A stretch of DNA of 52,509 nt. Source: Stentor coeruleus. Its lineage: Eukaryota > Ciliophora > Heterotrichea > Heterotrichida > Stentoridae. Below are positions 19,871-30,285 of this stretch, one piece after another (the stretch's first letter is position 1; every line of letters starts with the position of its first letter). The notes under the pieces are model-generated. The model saw only the letters and a list, made by a program, of their open reading frames with translations, had not been told where the DNA came from and did not search any database. Position numbers and translations under genes: made by a program. The stretch is taken from NCBI GenBank assembly GCA_001970955.1, contig MPUH01000464.1, forward strand, positions 1-52,509, given 5' to 3'.

Positions 19871-21229
19871 TTAATATATTTTTGGCTTGCCACATTTTTT
19901 AACTTTTGTAAATATCGTCGTCAATTGAGAATTATAAAATGCGCTCTTCGTATCATTATGCTGTGAAATAATCTTTGATGCTTTATTATAAAAATTATCC
20001 CAATACTCTACATTAAAATTTTCATCTGAAGCAATATCCTTAGCTACATTCAATATATTCTTCGGACTGGTCGTTTCAATTTTTTCAAGTATCCTTTTTT
20101 TAATCTTATTCAACATATCATTAGGAGCCACATTAAAAATATAATGATAAATAATGCAAATTTGGTTTCCATCACATTCCATTATAAGCCTACTTGTAAG
20201 ATATTTCAACAAAGGTTGAACATCCAAATTGTTTTTTCCTAAAGCATGAATCAAAGAAGAGTAATCTAAAGGGCTAAATTTCAAATCATCTCTTTTAATA
20301 ATTTCTTTATAAATATCACAAATCAAAGGTTCATAGGCATAAAATGGATTTGTAACTGTGAAATGTATAATATTGACAAGTTCGCGTGGGGTAAATTTGT
20401 TAAGATTTGATAAAATTTTTGAATGAAATATAGGGTTGAACTGTTCGAAATTTTCAGGACCTTTAACGAAAATTTGCATTATTCTAACAAGTAATGAAGC
20501 ATTCCAAGGTCCAGCGTATACATTAATCCGGTTAAGAACTTTTTCTAAAGTTTTAGTCGCAAGAAGCGATTCTTGCATAAGATGAAAAGCTGTGAAAATC
20601 ATATCTTCAAACTTTATTGATTCTATAATCTCATCATAGTATGAAACAACCTTAAGAATCATATCAGAATCATTTAAACATCTATAAATCGAAGCGTACA
20701 AGCAAATAGTCTCAGGGGAAAGTGGGATTTTTTCAAGGCAACTTCTAATAGTAGGTAAATGATTTTGATAATTTTTCCAATTCAATAAAATTTTCTGTAT
20801 ACAAGCTAGATCATGTATTGTTAGAGTCTCTTTTAAGTTTTTTAAGAAATTTACAGATAAAATTTCCCAATCTTCTTGTTTAGCGTTGTCATAAAAAGAT
20901 AAGGACATGATTATACTGCCTGGAATTGAATTTTCACCATTCTGAATTTTGTTTATGGCAATTGGCAGAACATCGGCAAAAAAATGCTTATGTGTTGAAC
21001 GGGTAATTTTAGAACATAATATGCCAAAGGATATTGGAGGTAACATGCCACTATAATTTTGAAGGCGTTCTGAAATATATTTCATTTCTGAAAAAGATAG
21101 GGTTTTTTTACTAAGCACCTCGTGTATCCTTTCTAGGTAATCCAGTTCAGGACTTTTTCCATTTCTGAACATACGGAATACCTTAAATGAAAGCATAATT
21201 ATAAAATGGATGCTGAAAAATATTATCAT
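19871..21229 (-). CDS. Helical-repeat protein, probably mitochondrial (FASTK/OPR-like)
   Basis: 452 residues, ATG to TAA. The sequence is almost wholly alpha-helical, in pairs of about 35-40 residues with a conserved L-x-x-I/L-x-x-A/S pattern (for example FTPRELVNIIHF and FSPLDYSSLIHAL), like the helix pairs of FASTK or octotricopeptide-repeat RNA-binding proteins of mitochondria. A second ATG at residue 12 would begin LSFKVFRMFRNGKS, which is basic and amphipathic like a mitochondrial presequence and may be the real start. No catalytic domain such as RAP is seen at the C-terminus. The function, perhaps organellar RNA processing, is inferred only from the fold pattern. Confidence 0.65.
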   Translation of the reverse strand: MIIFFSIHFIIMLSFKVFRMFRNGKSPELDYLERIHEVLSKKTLSFSEMKYISERLQNYSGMLPPISFGILCSKITRSTHKHFFADVLPIAINKIQNGENSIPGSIIMSLSFYDNAKQEDWEILSVNFLKNLKETLTIHDLACIQKILLNWKNYQNHLPTIRSCLEKIPLSPETICLYASIYRCLNDSDMILKVVSYYDEIIESIKFEDMIFTAFHLMQESLLATKTLEKVLNRINVYAGPWNASLLVRIMQIFVKGPENFEQFNPIFHSKILSNLNKFTPRELVNIIHFTVTNPFYAYEPLICDIYKEIIKRDDLKFSPLDYSSLIHALGKNNLDVQPLLKYLTSRLIMECDGNQICIIYHYIFNVAPNDMLNKIKKRILEKIETTSPKNILNVAKDIASDENFNVEYWDNFYNKASKIISQHNDTKSAFYNSQLTTIFTKVKKCGKPKIY

Positions 21230-23043
21230 GCCTGGGAAATCTAGAAATCAGCAAAAAGTCATCTTTTTTAAGCTGATGTTGATAAGATGATTGAAAAATT
21301 TTAATATAAAACCTATGAAATGAAGTTTTTGTTAAGATGATGAAAAGAATAAAAAAAAGGATGAGTTTTTAGTTTGATGTTGGAAGACTTAGAGTATCAG
21401 GGTAATTATGAAGGTTTTGTTTATTGTGTGAGAAGTTTGATGAGCATATGTGTATAATGCTTGAAAATCATGTGGATTATTAAAAAAAAACTAGATGTTA
21501 GGTTTGAGAATGATGCTTATGAGGATGGGAAGATTATTATTAATCTAATAACAAACTATGATAGGGTTAAAAAATATATAAGCTGAAAAGTTTATTTTAT
21601 TGAAGTTTTATTTCTATCTGTTTTAATCAATGAATTTTATATAATGCTTATATATCGTCAATATATACTTCCTTTATTTAATTATACTTTTAAAATAAGT
21701 AAGATTTTGTTATAACTCAATATGCTCATGATGATTTGATGAACTTTGCAAGTAAAAAGTTTTACGAGCAAAAATAAGTTGAGATTTTTCAGCTTTTGGC
21801 TAGTGTTGTGTGACTTTTGCATATAAAATAGTTTTTGAGATGAGTTTGAGTTCTAAAAAGTTTAAATTATGAGAGATAAGATGGTTAAGATAGGGATATT
21901 AACTTTCTCAAAGTGATATTTGGAAAATGTAAGACTATGATGGAAGAAATTTTGAGAAAACTACTGAAAATTGATAATAATGTAGTTTATGATTGAAAAG
22001 AGCGAAGATTTCCAAAGGGTCATACAGATTGAATTACTGATATATTGATTTAATATGTTTTTGCGATTTTGCATAAGAACTTTAATTGGTTTTAGATATA
22101 AGTATACATGCTAGAAAATAATTATATAATATGTACTTGGGTAGAATTAGAGAAATAATTTTTAATTTAGTAGTTGCAGTTCTACACTAGAAATAAAACA
22201 TAAAAATTCTAAATAAATACTCTAAACATTCTATAGTCCATAAAAATAATTAATTATTAGGAAAAATTTTATATTATGAAACTTTTTAGATTATAAACTT
22301 TATTAGCTAAAGGGAAAGAGTATTTCAAAAAGATATGGCCAGCAATATAGTTTGGTAATAAATATCCAGGAATTGATTCGGCTTTGATGAAAATTACAAA
22401 AAAGTGAAGATTAATGAATGAACAATTTCCAAAATAAAATTTCTTGAGGACTCACACTAACCCTAATGTTCAGAAAAAATTAAAAATTCTTGAGTCCAAA
22501 GTAGTCTCGATATATAAATACGAAATCATGCTGCTATTGATTTTGTTTATTGCTTACATAAAATTAGAATTAGTATAGCGATAGTTTTTACTTTATCAAA
22601 GTTAGAAAATTATTTTATTTTAATTCATCGCCTTGAATTATTTATTTTTCACAGAATTCATTTCTCGATTTTGCTAAAATTTTCTGATCAAGTCCTTCAG
22701 TCTTCTTATTTCACTATAAAACCTTCCAAACTAACAGGACATCATTAGTATTAATCTATTTTCAAACTTTCTAATATTCTAATCTATTTTTCTTATCCAA
22801 AAATTCGCTTTATAATTTCTTCGCTTTTCACTACATAGCATTGAATATTTCTAATATATCCTGATAAATAAAATATTAAAAAAGCATTTAAGCCATAAAA
22901 TCAGTTTTCGACTTTTAATACATTTATAAACACTAAGAAAACATAATCATATCTTGTGTTTTTTTAGCTAAGTAAATTCCAATAAAGATAGCATTATTTA
23001 TAAATCATTTATATATATAAAAATTTAGTAGTAGTTATTATAA
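21230..23043. other. Intergenic, 1.8 kb, no gene seen
   Basis: AT-rich, G-rich on + at the left and C-rich from about 22620 on, with many stops in every frame. Nothing coding or RNA-like noted before the tRNA. Confidence 0.55.
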
Positions 23044-23116
23044 GCTTCCATAGCTCAGCAGGCAGAGCATTAGGCTGTTAACCTAAAGGTCAGTGGTTCA
23101 ATCCCACTTGGTAGCG
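23044..23116 (+). tRNA. tRNA-Asn (anticodon GUU)
   Basis: 73 nt that fold into a full cloverleaf. The D stem GCTC/GAGC is at 23053-23056/23065-23068, the anticodon stem at 23070-23074/23082-23086, with the loop CTGTTAA and anticodon GTT at 23077-23079. The T stem AGTGG/CCACT is at 23092-23096/23104-23108, with TTCAATC in the loop. The variable loop is five bases and the discriminator is G. The A box and B box (GGTTCAATCCC) are present, and no intron. One oddity is a T-T mismatch in the acceptor stem (23047 against 23112). The CCA end is not encoded, as is normal in eukaryotes. Confidence 0.95.
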
Positions 23117-23122
23117 TTTTTT
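23117..23122 (+). terminator. RNA polymerase III terminator
   Basis: A run of six T directly after the discriminator base of the tRNA, the standard stop signal for polymerase III. Confidence 0.85.
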
Positions 23123-23761
23123 ATAAGGCTTTAATATATGTTTTTTTTGTATTAAAGGGAGGTTATAGAGATTTGTGAGATTTGATAAAAGGTTTTGGTT
23201 TAGATTCATGCTATGCAGGATAATATTTTATATTGTATAAGGGTGATTATATTATGCATAAATTAGATGATTTCGCATATAAGTATATTGTAAGATTTAA
23301 ATCTTGTTATCAAAGAGCTAGGTATATACTATGATGCTTTTATTATAATATGAATGAATTTTTTACAGTAAGAATAGTTCCACTCAATTAAATATACAAT
23401 TTTTTTTAGGTTTTTTATTAAAAGATATAGGGAATATGTTGTATATTAGAATGGGGAAATTCAAAATAAGCTAGTTTTTAAAGAACATGAAAATAAAGTA
23501 AGGATTTATAAAAACTTATGTAATTACCATAACTATTTTACTAATTCATTGAGACTATGTATTTTTATATAAATAAAAAATGACAAAGTATAAGTTTAAC
23601 AATCACTAATCACAAAGTAGAATTTATTACAATTTATATTCTCTAACAATAAACCTCCTTCAAGTCTTTAATCTAATTTACTATAAAAACTTACAACAAA
23701 ACTAAGTTCATTACTCAACATAAACAAATTTATGTATGTCAACCATGTCAAAGATTTCTTA
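23123..23761. other. Intergenic, no gene seen
   Basis: About 640 bases, G-rich on + at the left and C-rich near the right end. No ORF or second RNA gene recognised. Confidence 0.55.
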
Positions 23762-24181
23762 TTAAAACATAAGTTCATCATCATCTTCAGTAGTTTGTAA
23801 AGAAACCTCACAAACTTTGATCCTACTTTTCGGAATAAGTCTTTTTTTCTTTTTGTTTCTTGAATACCTCTGCATTTGAGATACAGGTCCAGGTGTTCTT
23901 TCTGTTATAGGTGATAAGTTTTTATGAACTTCAGTAGACAAAGTTTTTGGAATATAAGGATTAGAACCCTTCAATCTAAAATCAGTGATTTTTTGCACTA
24001 GAGATGAAGGGAAAGAAATATATTGTGATCGTTTTACAAAGCTTCTTCGTGTATGATCTAAGGATAAGTTCATCTTTGCTATGTTTGAAAAATCAAAAGT
24101 TGTCATAAAAACTGAACGGATAGGAGGAAGATTAAAAGAGTTACTGGGTGAAGAAATTGTGTTTGAACTCTGTTTAGCCAT
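23762..24181 (-). CDS. Small basic protein of unknown function
   Basis: 139 residues, ATG to TAA, with Ser/Pro-rich segments, a basic run RNKKKKRLIPKSR at about 108-120 and an acidic end (EDDDEL). No membrane helix, signal peptide or known domain. The basic run could be a nuclear signal. Its start is 288 bp from the divergent DENN gene; the spacer shows the usual G-rich then C-rich pattern of a two-way promoter region. I call it a gene because of its ATG, mixed amino-acid use and flank skew, not by homology. Confidence 0.6.
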   Translation of the reverse strand: MAKQSSNTISSPSNSFNLPPIRSVFMTTFDFSNIAKMNLSLDHTRRSFVKRSQYISFPSSLVQKITDFRLKGSNPYIPKTLSTEVHKNLSPITERTPGPVSQMQRYSRNKKKKRLIPKSRIKVCEVSLQTTEDDDELMF

Positions 24182-24469
24182 AGCGATTCCTATTTTATTA
24201 TAAAGAATGTAATGACTATATCATATGGAAAAAATAAACAGGGTTTATTAATAAGATATTATTGTTAATAGGATGATGAGTATAATTTTAATAGAAAGTT
24301 TCTATATTATTATTATATAATTAAGCATTCCCTTATTTTCCTCACATTTCCCTAAATATAATACCCAAACCTCTCTAACATACCCTATCTGTCTATGATT
24401 ATAAACATAAATCCTAATAAAAAAGTTTACATCCATACTAATCATACAATAAAAACTTCAGATTATTAA

Positions 24470-26194
24470 ATGGAAAACAATCCAGGTTATTGGAAAGACT
24501 TATACTTCAAAGTCTATTCTGAAAACCGTCAGCTTCGTATTGAGCTCGAAACTCTGCAGAAAGCATATACAGAGCTGAAGGTAAAATACAAAGCTACGAG
24601 GACTCCAAAAATCAATATCACATCAAGCTCAACAAAAGATGCAGCAAAGGCAATGAAAATCGCTCATAGTGTTGATTTGCAGCATATACAAACAATGACA
24701 AAGACTATAATCGCACCAGGTTACGAGATAAACAAAAAACCAGAACTTGATTTAAAAAACTCATTCAGACTAATCTCTCAAGAGTCTCTTAAAAAAACCC
24801 AAGCAGAAATTGAAGAAAAGGTTGTTCCCTGTATTGAAGAGGATCTAAACCCAGACTTGAGTTTGTTTGAAGAAGTTTTTATTCTCAGTGTAAGTTCCAA
24901 CTTCAAAAGTGCATCTGTAATTGGCCGATATCCAAACTCAATCGACATGTAATATTTATCCAGCCCAGCATACTCTGTATTACACGATTTCTGTTTCCCA
25001 GCAGGAATCCATGTAAGACAGTTAATAATGACTGATTCTGGCTCAGAACTTAATCGTCTGTTATATGGACAAAACATAACTTTACGTAATGAAAACATGT
25101 TTGTGTTCACATTAAAACCTCAAGATATACATATGAGTATGCATTATGGGATTTTAGATGTTTTGTATTGTTGTTGTATTGTATTAGAAGATATAGAAAC
25201 TTATGAAGGACAAGATTGGATTGTCCCAAAATGTTTTTGTCTTGTTAGTTATTTTCCTATATTTGATTTGCATTTTCAATTGTTATCAAAATTGCTTATG
25301 ATGATTAGGATTAGGAGGATGGAAGAACTTGGTGGACTTACAGCATCAGTTGGATCATTGAGATCTCCTGATCTTACTGCTAATGAACATCAGGTTCTTG
25401 CGGAATATAGACAAAAGTCTGAGCCTATGCCTAATAGTCGATTGGAAATTGAAGTGCCTTTACAAGATCCAATTGTTTATAAGTTTTACTCGGATTTTCA
25501 TGTTACAGAATGCACTTGGTTATGTGCGCCAATGTTCTCATTGCTTAGATTTGAAGACTTTTTTTGGCTTTGGGTTGCCATGTTGCTAGAAAAATCAATT
25601 GTTGTTGTCAGTTGCAATTTAGCTCTGATTACATCTGTTGTGTAACATTTATATAGACTTTCACTTAGAAGTTTAATCAAACCTTTAATTTGGCCTCATG
25701 TTGTTTTACCTATTGTCCCTGATTCTTTACGTGAATTACTTGAAGCTCCAGTTCCATTACTTATTGGTATGCCGGCACCAGCGCCGGCTCTTCGTAAAAG
25801 TTTTAAGAATATTGTTTGGGTTATGCTTGATGAACCTTCACCTAAAAGACGTTTGCAGCCTAGTGATCAAATACTTCTTGAAGTTAAAGAAATGTATGGT
25901 GATGGACTTAAGCAGAAAATCATGTATCAATACAATGATTTTGGTCAAAGTGGTATTGTATATCAACCTTCAGAAAGACAAATAGCTTCTATTAGAGGAG
26001 TTACTAAGCTTATTAAAGATTATTTGACTAGTGTATTGAAAAGTTTACCAAAATATTCTGGGTCAGGGATAATTGACTCTCAGAAACTTGTTCAGAATGT
26101 TGCCCCAAAGTTTAATACTGCTGACCATTTGTTTTTAAGATGCTTTTTGTCAACCCAATTGGTTATCACGCATATAGAAAGTACAGGTAATTAA
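24470..26194 (+). CDS. DENN-domain protein (Rab GEF type)
   Basis: Three exons (24470-24948, 24964-25641, 25657-26194) across two 15-nt introns give 564 residues. Residues 1-50 form a short coiled coil. The upstream DENN part contains VLHDFCFPAGIHV, with the family's FCFPxG motif, built directly across the first intron. The core DENN part contains WPHVVLPIVPDSL followed by LLEAPVPLLIGM, the hallmark WPhxxLPxxPxxLxxxLxAPxPxLIG pattern, just after the second intron. The C-terminal part after about 480 is helical, like dDENN. DENN proteins activate Rab GTPases on membranes; which Rab is unknown. The splice joins fall within the conserved motifs and so support both introns strongly. Confidence 0.9.
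24949..24963 (+). other. 15-nt intron 1 of the DENN gene
   Basis: GTAATATTTATCCAG. Contains the in-frame TAA that would end exon 1; ends in CAG and has A at position 10. Confidence 0.9.
25642..25656 (+). other. 15-nt intron 2 of the DENN gene
   Basis: GTAACATTTATATAG. Lies just before the conserved WPHVVLP motif; removal restores the frame. A at position 10. Confidence 0.93.
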
Positions 26195-27372
26195 AATGAA
26201 TAATAATGATAATATTTTGTTAAGGTTGCTTGAGTTTAGAGTTGATCTAAGATAAGATTATTTAGAGTTTTTATGGTTTTATGTTGCTTGAGTTTAGAGT
26301 TGATTTAAGATAAGATTATTTAGAGTTTTTATGGTTTTATGTTGTGTAGGATTGGATTTTTTATTATTGGAATTGATAAGATTAATGTTTTATGCGCTTA
26401 GATTGTTATATGTTGTACTTGTAATTTTAGTTTAATTTTTTTGATTAGTTTTCTGTGATTTTGACAGGATAGTTTTTAAAAATATTATTTAAAGTTTGTT
26501 ATAAAAGTGGTACTTGTTGGGAGAATATTTAATTAGTAAATCATTTGAGTGATATTATCATTGTAAAATTCTGGTTTGATATTGATTTTATAGAATAAGC
26601 AGGGATTTTATTCAAATAGTTTTTTAACTTACAATTTTGGATTGAAACTCATTTTGCGCTTTAACTTTATTATTTCAACGAAAATTCTTTAGTAATTTTA
26701 CGATAAATATAAATTTTATCACACGAAATCATATTCATAATAAATTCATCTGATACAGGAGTATAAAATCCAAAACCAAGTATGAAACTCTTAAATGCTT
26801 ATTTTTAACGAAATATAACAATTTCCTCATATTTGGTATTTTTAATAATATTCTTATAAAATCATAATTCAAAATTAAGAACTAGATAAATATATTATTG
26901 ATAACCATATGCAATTAAATAAATATATTAGTATAATTTTATCCACAGTTCACTTTCTTCACTTAAAATATGTTAAAGATTATTACTTTTTATCACAAAG
27001 CATATAGCTCATTAAAAAGTTCACTTTAATTAAAAATTATCCTTTTTCATATCTTGCTCTTTTTCAATAAATTAACCATACTAGGACATAATAGCGTATC
27101 TACTTTTCCACCACAAAAATTCATTCTATATCCACCCCCAGTTTATTCTTAATTCCAAATTATCAATTAAAAAACCTACTCCTTTTAATTCACTTATAAA
27201 TTTTTCTTAAAGCATTTTCCCTAAATTACCATATAAAATCCCTAACATCATCGCTTCATTCTCAAACTTCCACAATCCCTAATAAACTTCCAACTTTTTC
27301 TCATAATCAAAACCTCAAATTATCCTAAAAACACACAAAAATATTATTTCAAAAATAAAAAAACTAATTTTT
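26195..27372. other. Intergenic, no gene seen
   Basis: About 1.2 kb between the 3' ends of two convergent genes. Apart from the tandem duplication at 26225-26340 I see only AT-rich sequence, G-rich on + at the left and C-rich at the right. Confidence 0.6.
26225..26340. repeat. 58-bp tandem duplication
   Basis: Two head-to-tail copies, 26225-26282 and 26283-26340, differing at one base (C/T). They lie in the 3' flank of the DENN gene, about 30 bp beyond its stop. Confidence 0.9.
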
Positions 27373-28224
27373 TTAACTATTTAAATTCAGTGAATCAGCC
27401 ATACAAGCTTGTGAAAACGTTTGTGAATAATTCACACTACTAACAATAAAACTTGTACCACTTCTTGGACTAACACTATCCTGAACTTCATTCTCCCTTA
27501 ACTTTTTTTTCTTCTTTTCAATAACTTTATTAATCCCAGCTTCTAAGTCATCAATCGACGACAAGTCTTGTTTAATTTTGTTAATTAACGACTTGATTCT
27601 ATTTTTTACTGCACTTTCTGTTCTTTTACTTATACTTTTTGATATAATACTCCATTTATTCCCATGCATTTTATAGCTTTCTAATGCTGTTATATCCTCA
27701 TCTTCAGTCCATGAGCCTCTATTAACTTCAGGGTTTAAATAATTATTCCACCTTTCTTTACATTGTTTTCCTGTGCGGATTTTTAAACCTTTATGGATTT
27801 CTTTATTAAGTATCCCAGCGATTTGTCCCCACTTTTCAAGGCCTTTTTTCAATACACTATTCAAAAGCTCATCTTCATTTTGTGACCAGATTCCAGGTCT
27901 TAAAGTCCCACTTCGATTTATTTCATTGACTTTTATCATCACTTGTTCTGGAGTTTGTTCGAAATCTTTAGCTATTTTTTCAAAATCCATAAGGGTTAGA
28001 GCTTCTATTTTTAAGTTATGTAGTTGGCAGTATGCTGATGTTTGATTGAAAACTTGTTCGATTTGGTTTTTCTTCCAAGTTCGATGATATTTTTTAGGTA
28101 TGGCAGAAGGCTTTTCTAGTTCTGGTTCTTGAATTGAAGTTTGTGACCAATTTTGAGGGTAGTTTTGCTGAATGTAAGGGTTGAAGTTTAAAAACATCCA
28201 GGAGTAGAGGTGGTTTGGGTTCAT
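27373..28224 (-). CDS. R2R3-like MYB DNA-binding protein
   Basis: 283 residues from the first ATG of the frame (28222-28224) to TAA. Two MYB repeats are clear. The first starts RPGIWSQNEDELL with Trp at normal spacing, then KWGQIAGIL and GKQCKERWNNYL, with an extra KEIHKGLKI insert between helices 1 and 2. The second is RGSWTEDEDITALESYKMHG then KWSIISKSI and ESAVKNRIKSL. A weaker repeat-like helix precedes them at about 45-110. Such proteins bind DNA as transcription factors in the nucleus. The C-terminus has a basic run EKKKKKL. The target is unknown. Confidence 0.9.
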   Translation of the reverse strand: MNPNHLYSWMFLNFNPYIQQNYPQNWSQTSIQEPELEKPSAIPKKYHRTWKKNQIEQVFNQTSAYCQLHNLKIEALTLMDFEKIAKDFEQTPEQVMIKVNEINRSGTLRPGIWSQNEDELLNSVLKKGLEKWGQIAGILNKEIHKGLKIRTGKQCKERWNNYLNPEVNRGSWTEDEDITALESYKMHGNKWSIISKSISKRTESAVKNRIKSLINKIKQDLSSIDDLEAGINKVIEKKKKKLRENEVQDSVSPRSGTSFIVSSVNYSQTFSQACMADSLNLNS

Positions 28225-28590
28225 AATTTTATTACCACATGTTGTTATTTGAATTAATCCCACGAGAAGCCAAAAAATGCTAAATATGGGACACTAGATT
28301 ATCACTATGAAATGATGATGATTGGAGTAAAGGTTTTTCTTGAAGATTGGGTTGGGATTTGAAGACTTTGGGTTATTTGGAGGATTGCAAAAATCTGAAT
28401 GATGGATTGGTTTGCTGATGCAAAAAAACAGTGTGAAAGGATATGAAGGTATTTCGATTAGAATTTTGACGAATTTGAAATTAGGACGATGATTTGAAAA
28501 TTGTGTATATGTGTTTGTGATAATATCACTTAGAAGAAGTCCTTAATTTACTTTTGGATATTCTTAAAATGACACAAACAATCAGTTTAC

Positions 28591-28680
28591 GCCGAAGGTT
28601 GCCTGCAAAATTTTAATACTTATGCGTTTTTAAATTTTACCAATCATAAGCCGAGTTTATTTTGCATAAACCTTCTGCAA
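28591..28680. repeat. Long imperfect hairpin
   Basis: Bases 28594-28610 (GAAGGTTGCCTGCAAAA) are the near reverse complement of 28660-28675 (TTTTGCATAAACCTTC), and outer GC and inner TTATG/CATAA also pair, so about 33-base arms can form with internal loops. It could be a small structured RNA, a protein-binding palindrome or chance. No expression evidence is available from sequence. Confidence 0.5.
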
Positions 28681-29414
28681 ATTTTAACTTTGAGCTTATC
28701 TTTTAATCTAATATATCATAAAATCCTAATCTTTTACTGAGTATATAATTTTAATAGCTAAGCGAACAAAATCAGATCAATAGTTTATACTATAATAAAA
28801 ATATAGGATTAATGGTAAAATTATTATATACTTAAATTACCCAAAATAATATGGAATCCATAGTTATATACCTTAAAGATAAATTTTCATATTGCAAAAA
28901 TCTTACTTGAAAAAAATGCATAAACTCTTTATGATGATTTTTTAAAAACCCTTATTAAATATTACAAACATTAACTTATTAATTTATTATGCTTATTACA
29001 ATTATGATTTTTACTTATAAAGATATTTATAATCTTATACATTAGAATTCAAGATTTTTGTTTGATTAAATATAAATAATGCCTAAATATGCTTTCGTAT
29101 TTTCATTCAAAAAATAAATAAGTCATTTGTAGGTGTTTATGTATTACAGAATCATGATATTATCGACTTGTAAATCTATTTTTATTTAAAATGGTTGCTT
29201 TTGAGAAATTATACTCATAATAATTTTTATTAGCTGCAATTTTTATCATGATTTTAGATGCTTGGATATGAAATAAAATTGTAGAATCAAACTATAAAGA
29301 CAAATAAGTATAATAGTCAGTAAATTTAATGTATAATAAATTATTCAAGCTTAATGTCTTATGGGCATAAAAATGTTATATCAAATTTCAATTTGATTTT
29401 TATAGAGTTTTGAT

Positions 29415-29464
29415 ATTAGTATTAGTTAAGAATTATCGCTTGACTATTGTCCAGCCCTTGTTAA
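29415..29464 (+). repeat. 50-nt dispersed repeat, copy A
   Basis: Matches the reverse complement of 52006-52055 at 47 of 50 positions without gaps. Core TTGACTATTGTCCAGC. Both copies lie in gene-free DNA. Confidence 0.85.
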
Positions 29465-29708
29465 AGAGTTTTGATATAATAAATGATAAGTTGTATTAAT
29501 GATTATATTTTTCATGAATGATTAGATTAAACATGTAATTTTGATATTTAATATGGTGGGTTATATTAATTACTAGAAATTTTAGATTTTAATTTGGAGT
29601 TTATATTTGATATTAAGTAATAGGTAGATATTTATTGTATTGAATTTTATGGAAATAGTTTAATAATTGTAGATTTTGGATGTTTTATAATACTATTATC
29701 ATATTTTG

Positions 29709-29964
29709 ATATAAGTTTTCCAGTTTTGGTAAGATGATATTAATATTTGTATATAAAACATATATGATTCAGCAATAATTATCTTTTCTTATTTAAGAAT
29801 GATCACATAAATACTGGATCTTATTTCATATAAAACNATATAAGTTTTCCAGTTTTGGTAAGATGATATTAATATTTGTATATAAAACATATATGATTCA
29901 GTAATAATTATCTTTTCTTATTTAAGAATGATCACATAAATACTGGATCTTATTTCATATAAAA
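29709..29964. other. Contig join: about 127-nt overlap repeated around one N
   Basis: 29709-29835 is repeated from 29838 onward (offset 129), differing at one base, with a single N at 29837 between. The simplest reading is two contigs with a shared end, not a biological tandem repeat. Confidence 0.85.
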
Positions 29965-30285
29965 TCTTGATAAATATATCTTCTTTACCGAAATATAACT
30001 TTTCCTTTAGTGTGATAACTTTGATTTAATCATAATTTTTGAGCTCCTCTCAAATAATCTATACCCATATTCCCTTAATTTACTTATTTCAACCCTATAT
30101 CAGCATCCTACCTTCAACTTTTGAATGTTAGTCTCTTCTATGATATTTCTGAAAATACATATATACTATTATATTTAAAACTTATACAATCTTAATAATT
30201 AATTCTAAAAACAATAATTCTGTATTTTGAACTCAAATTTCAAAGATTATATAAAAACGTCATATTTTCATCAACTAGTTCATTA

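Larger units (their letters stand above)
28225..30285. other. Intergenic, 2 kb, no gene seen
   Basis: Contains the promoter of the MYB gene (G-rich on + directly after the start), the hairpin at 28591-28680, one copy of the 50-nt dispersed repeat at 29415-29464 and a contig join at 29837. No ORF with coding character. Confidence 0.6.
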
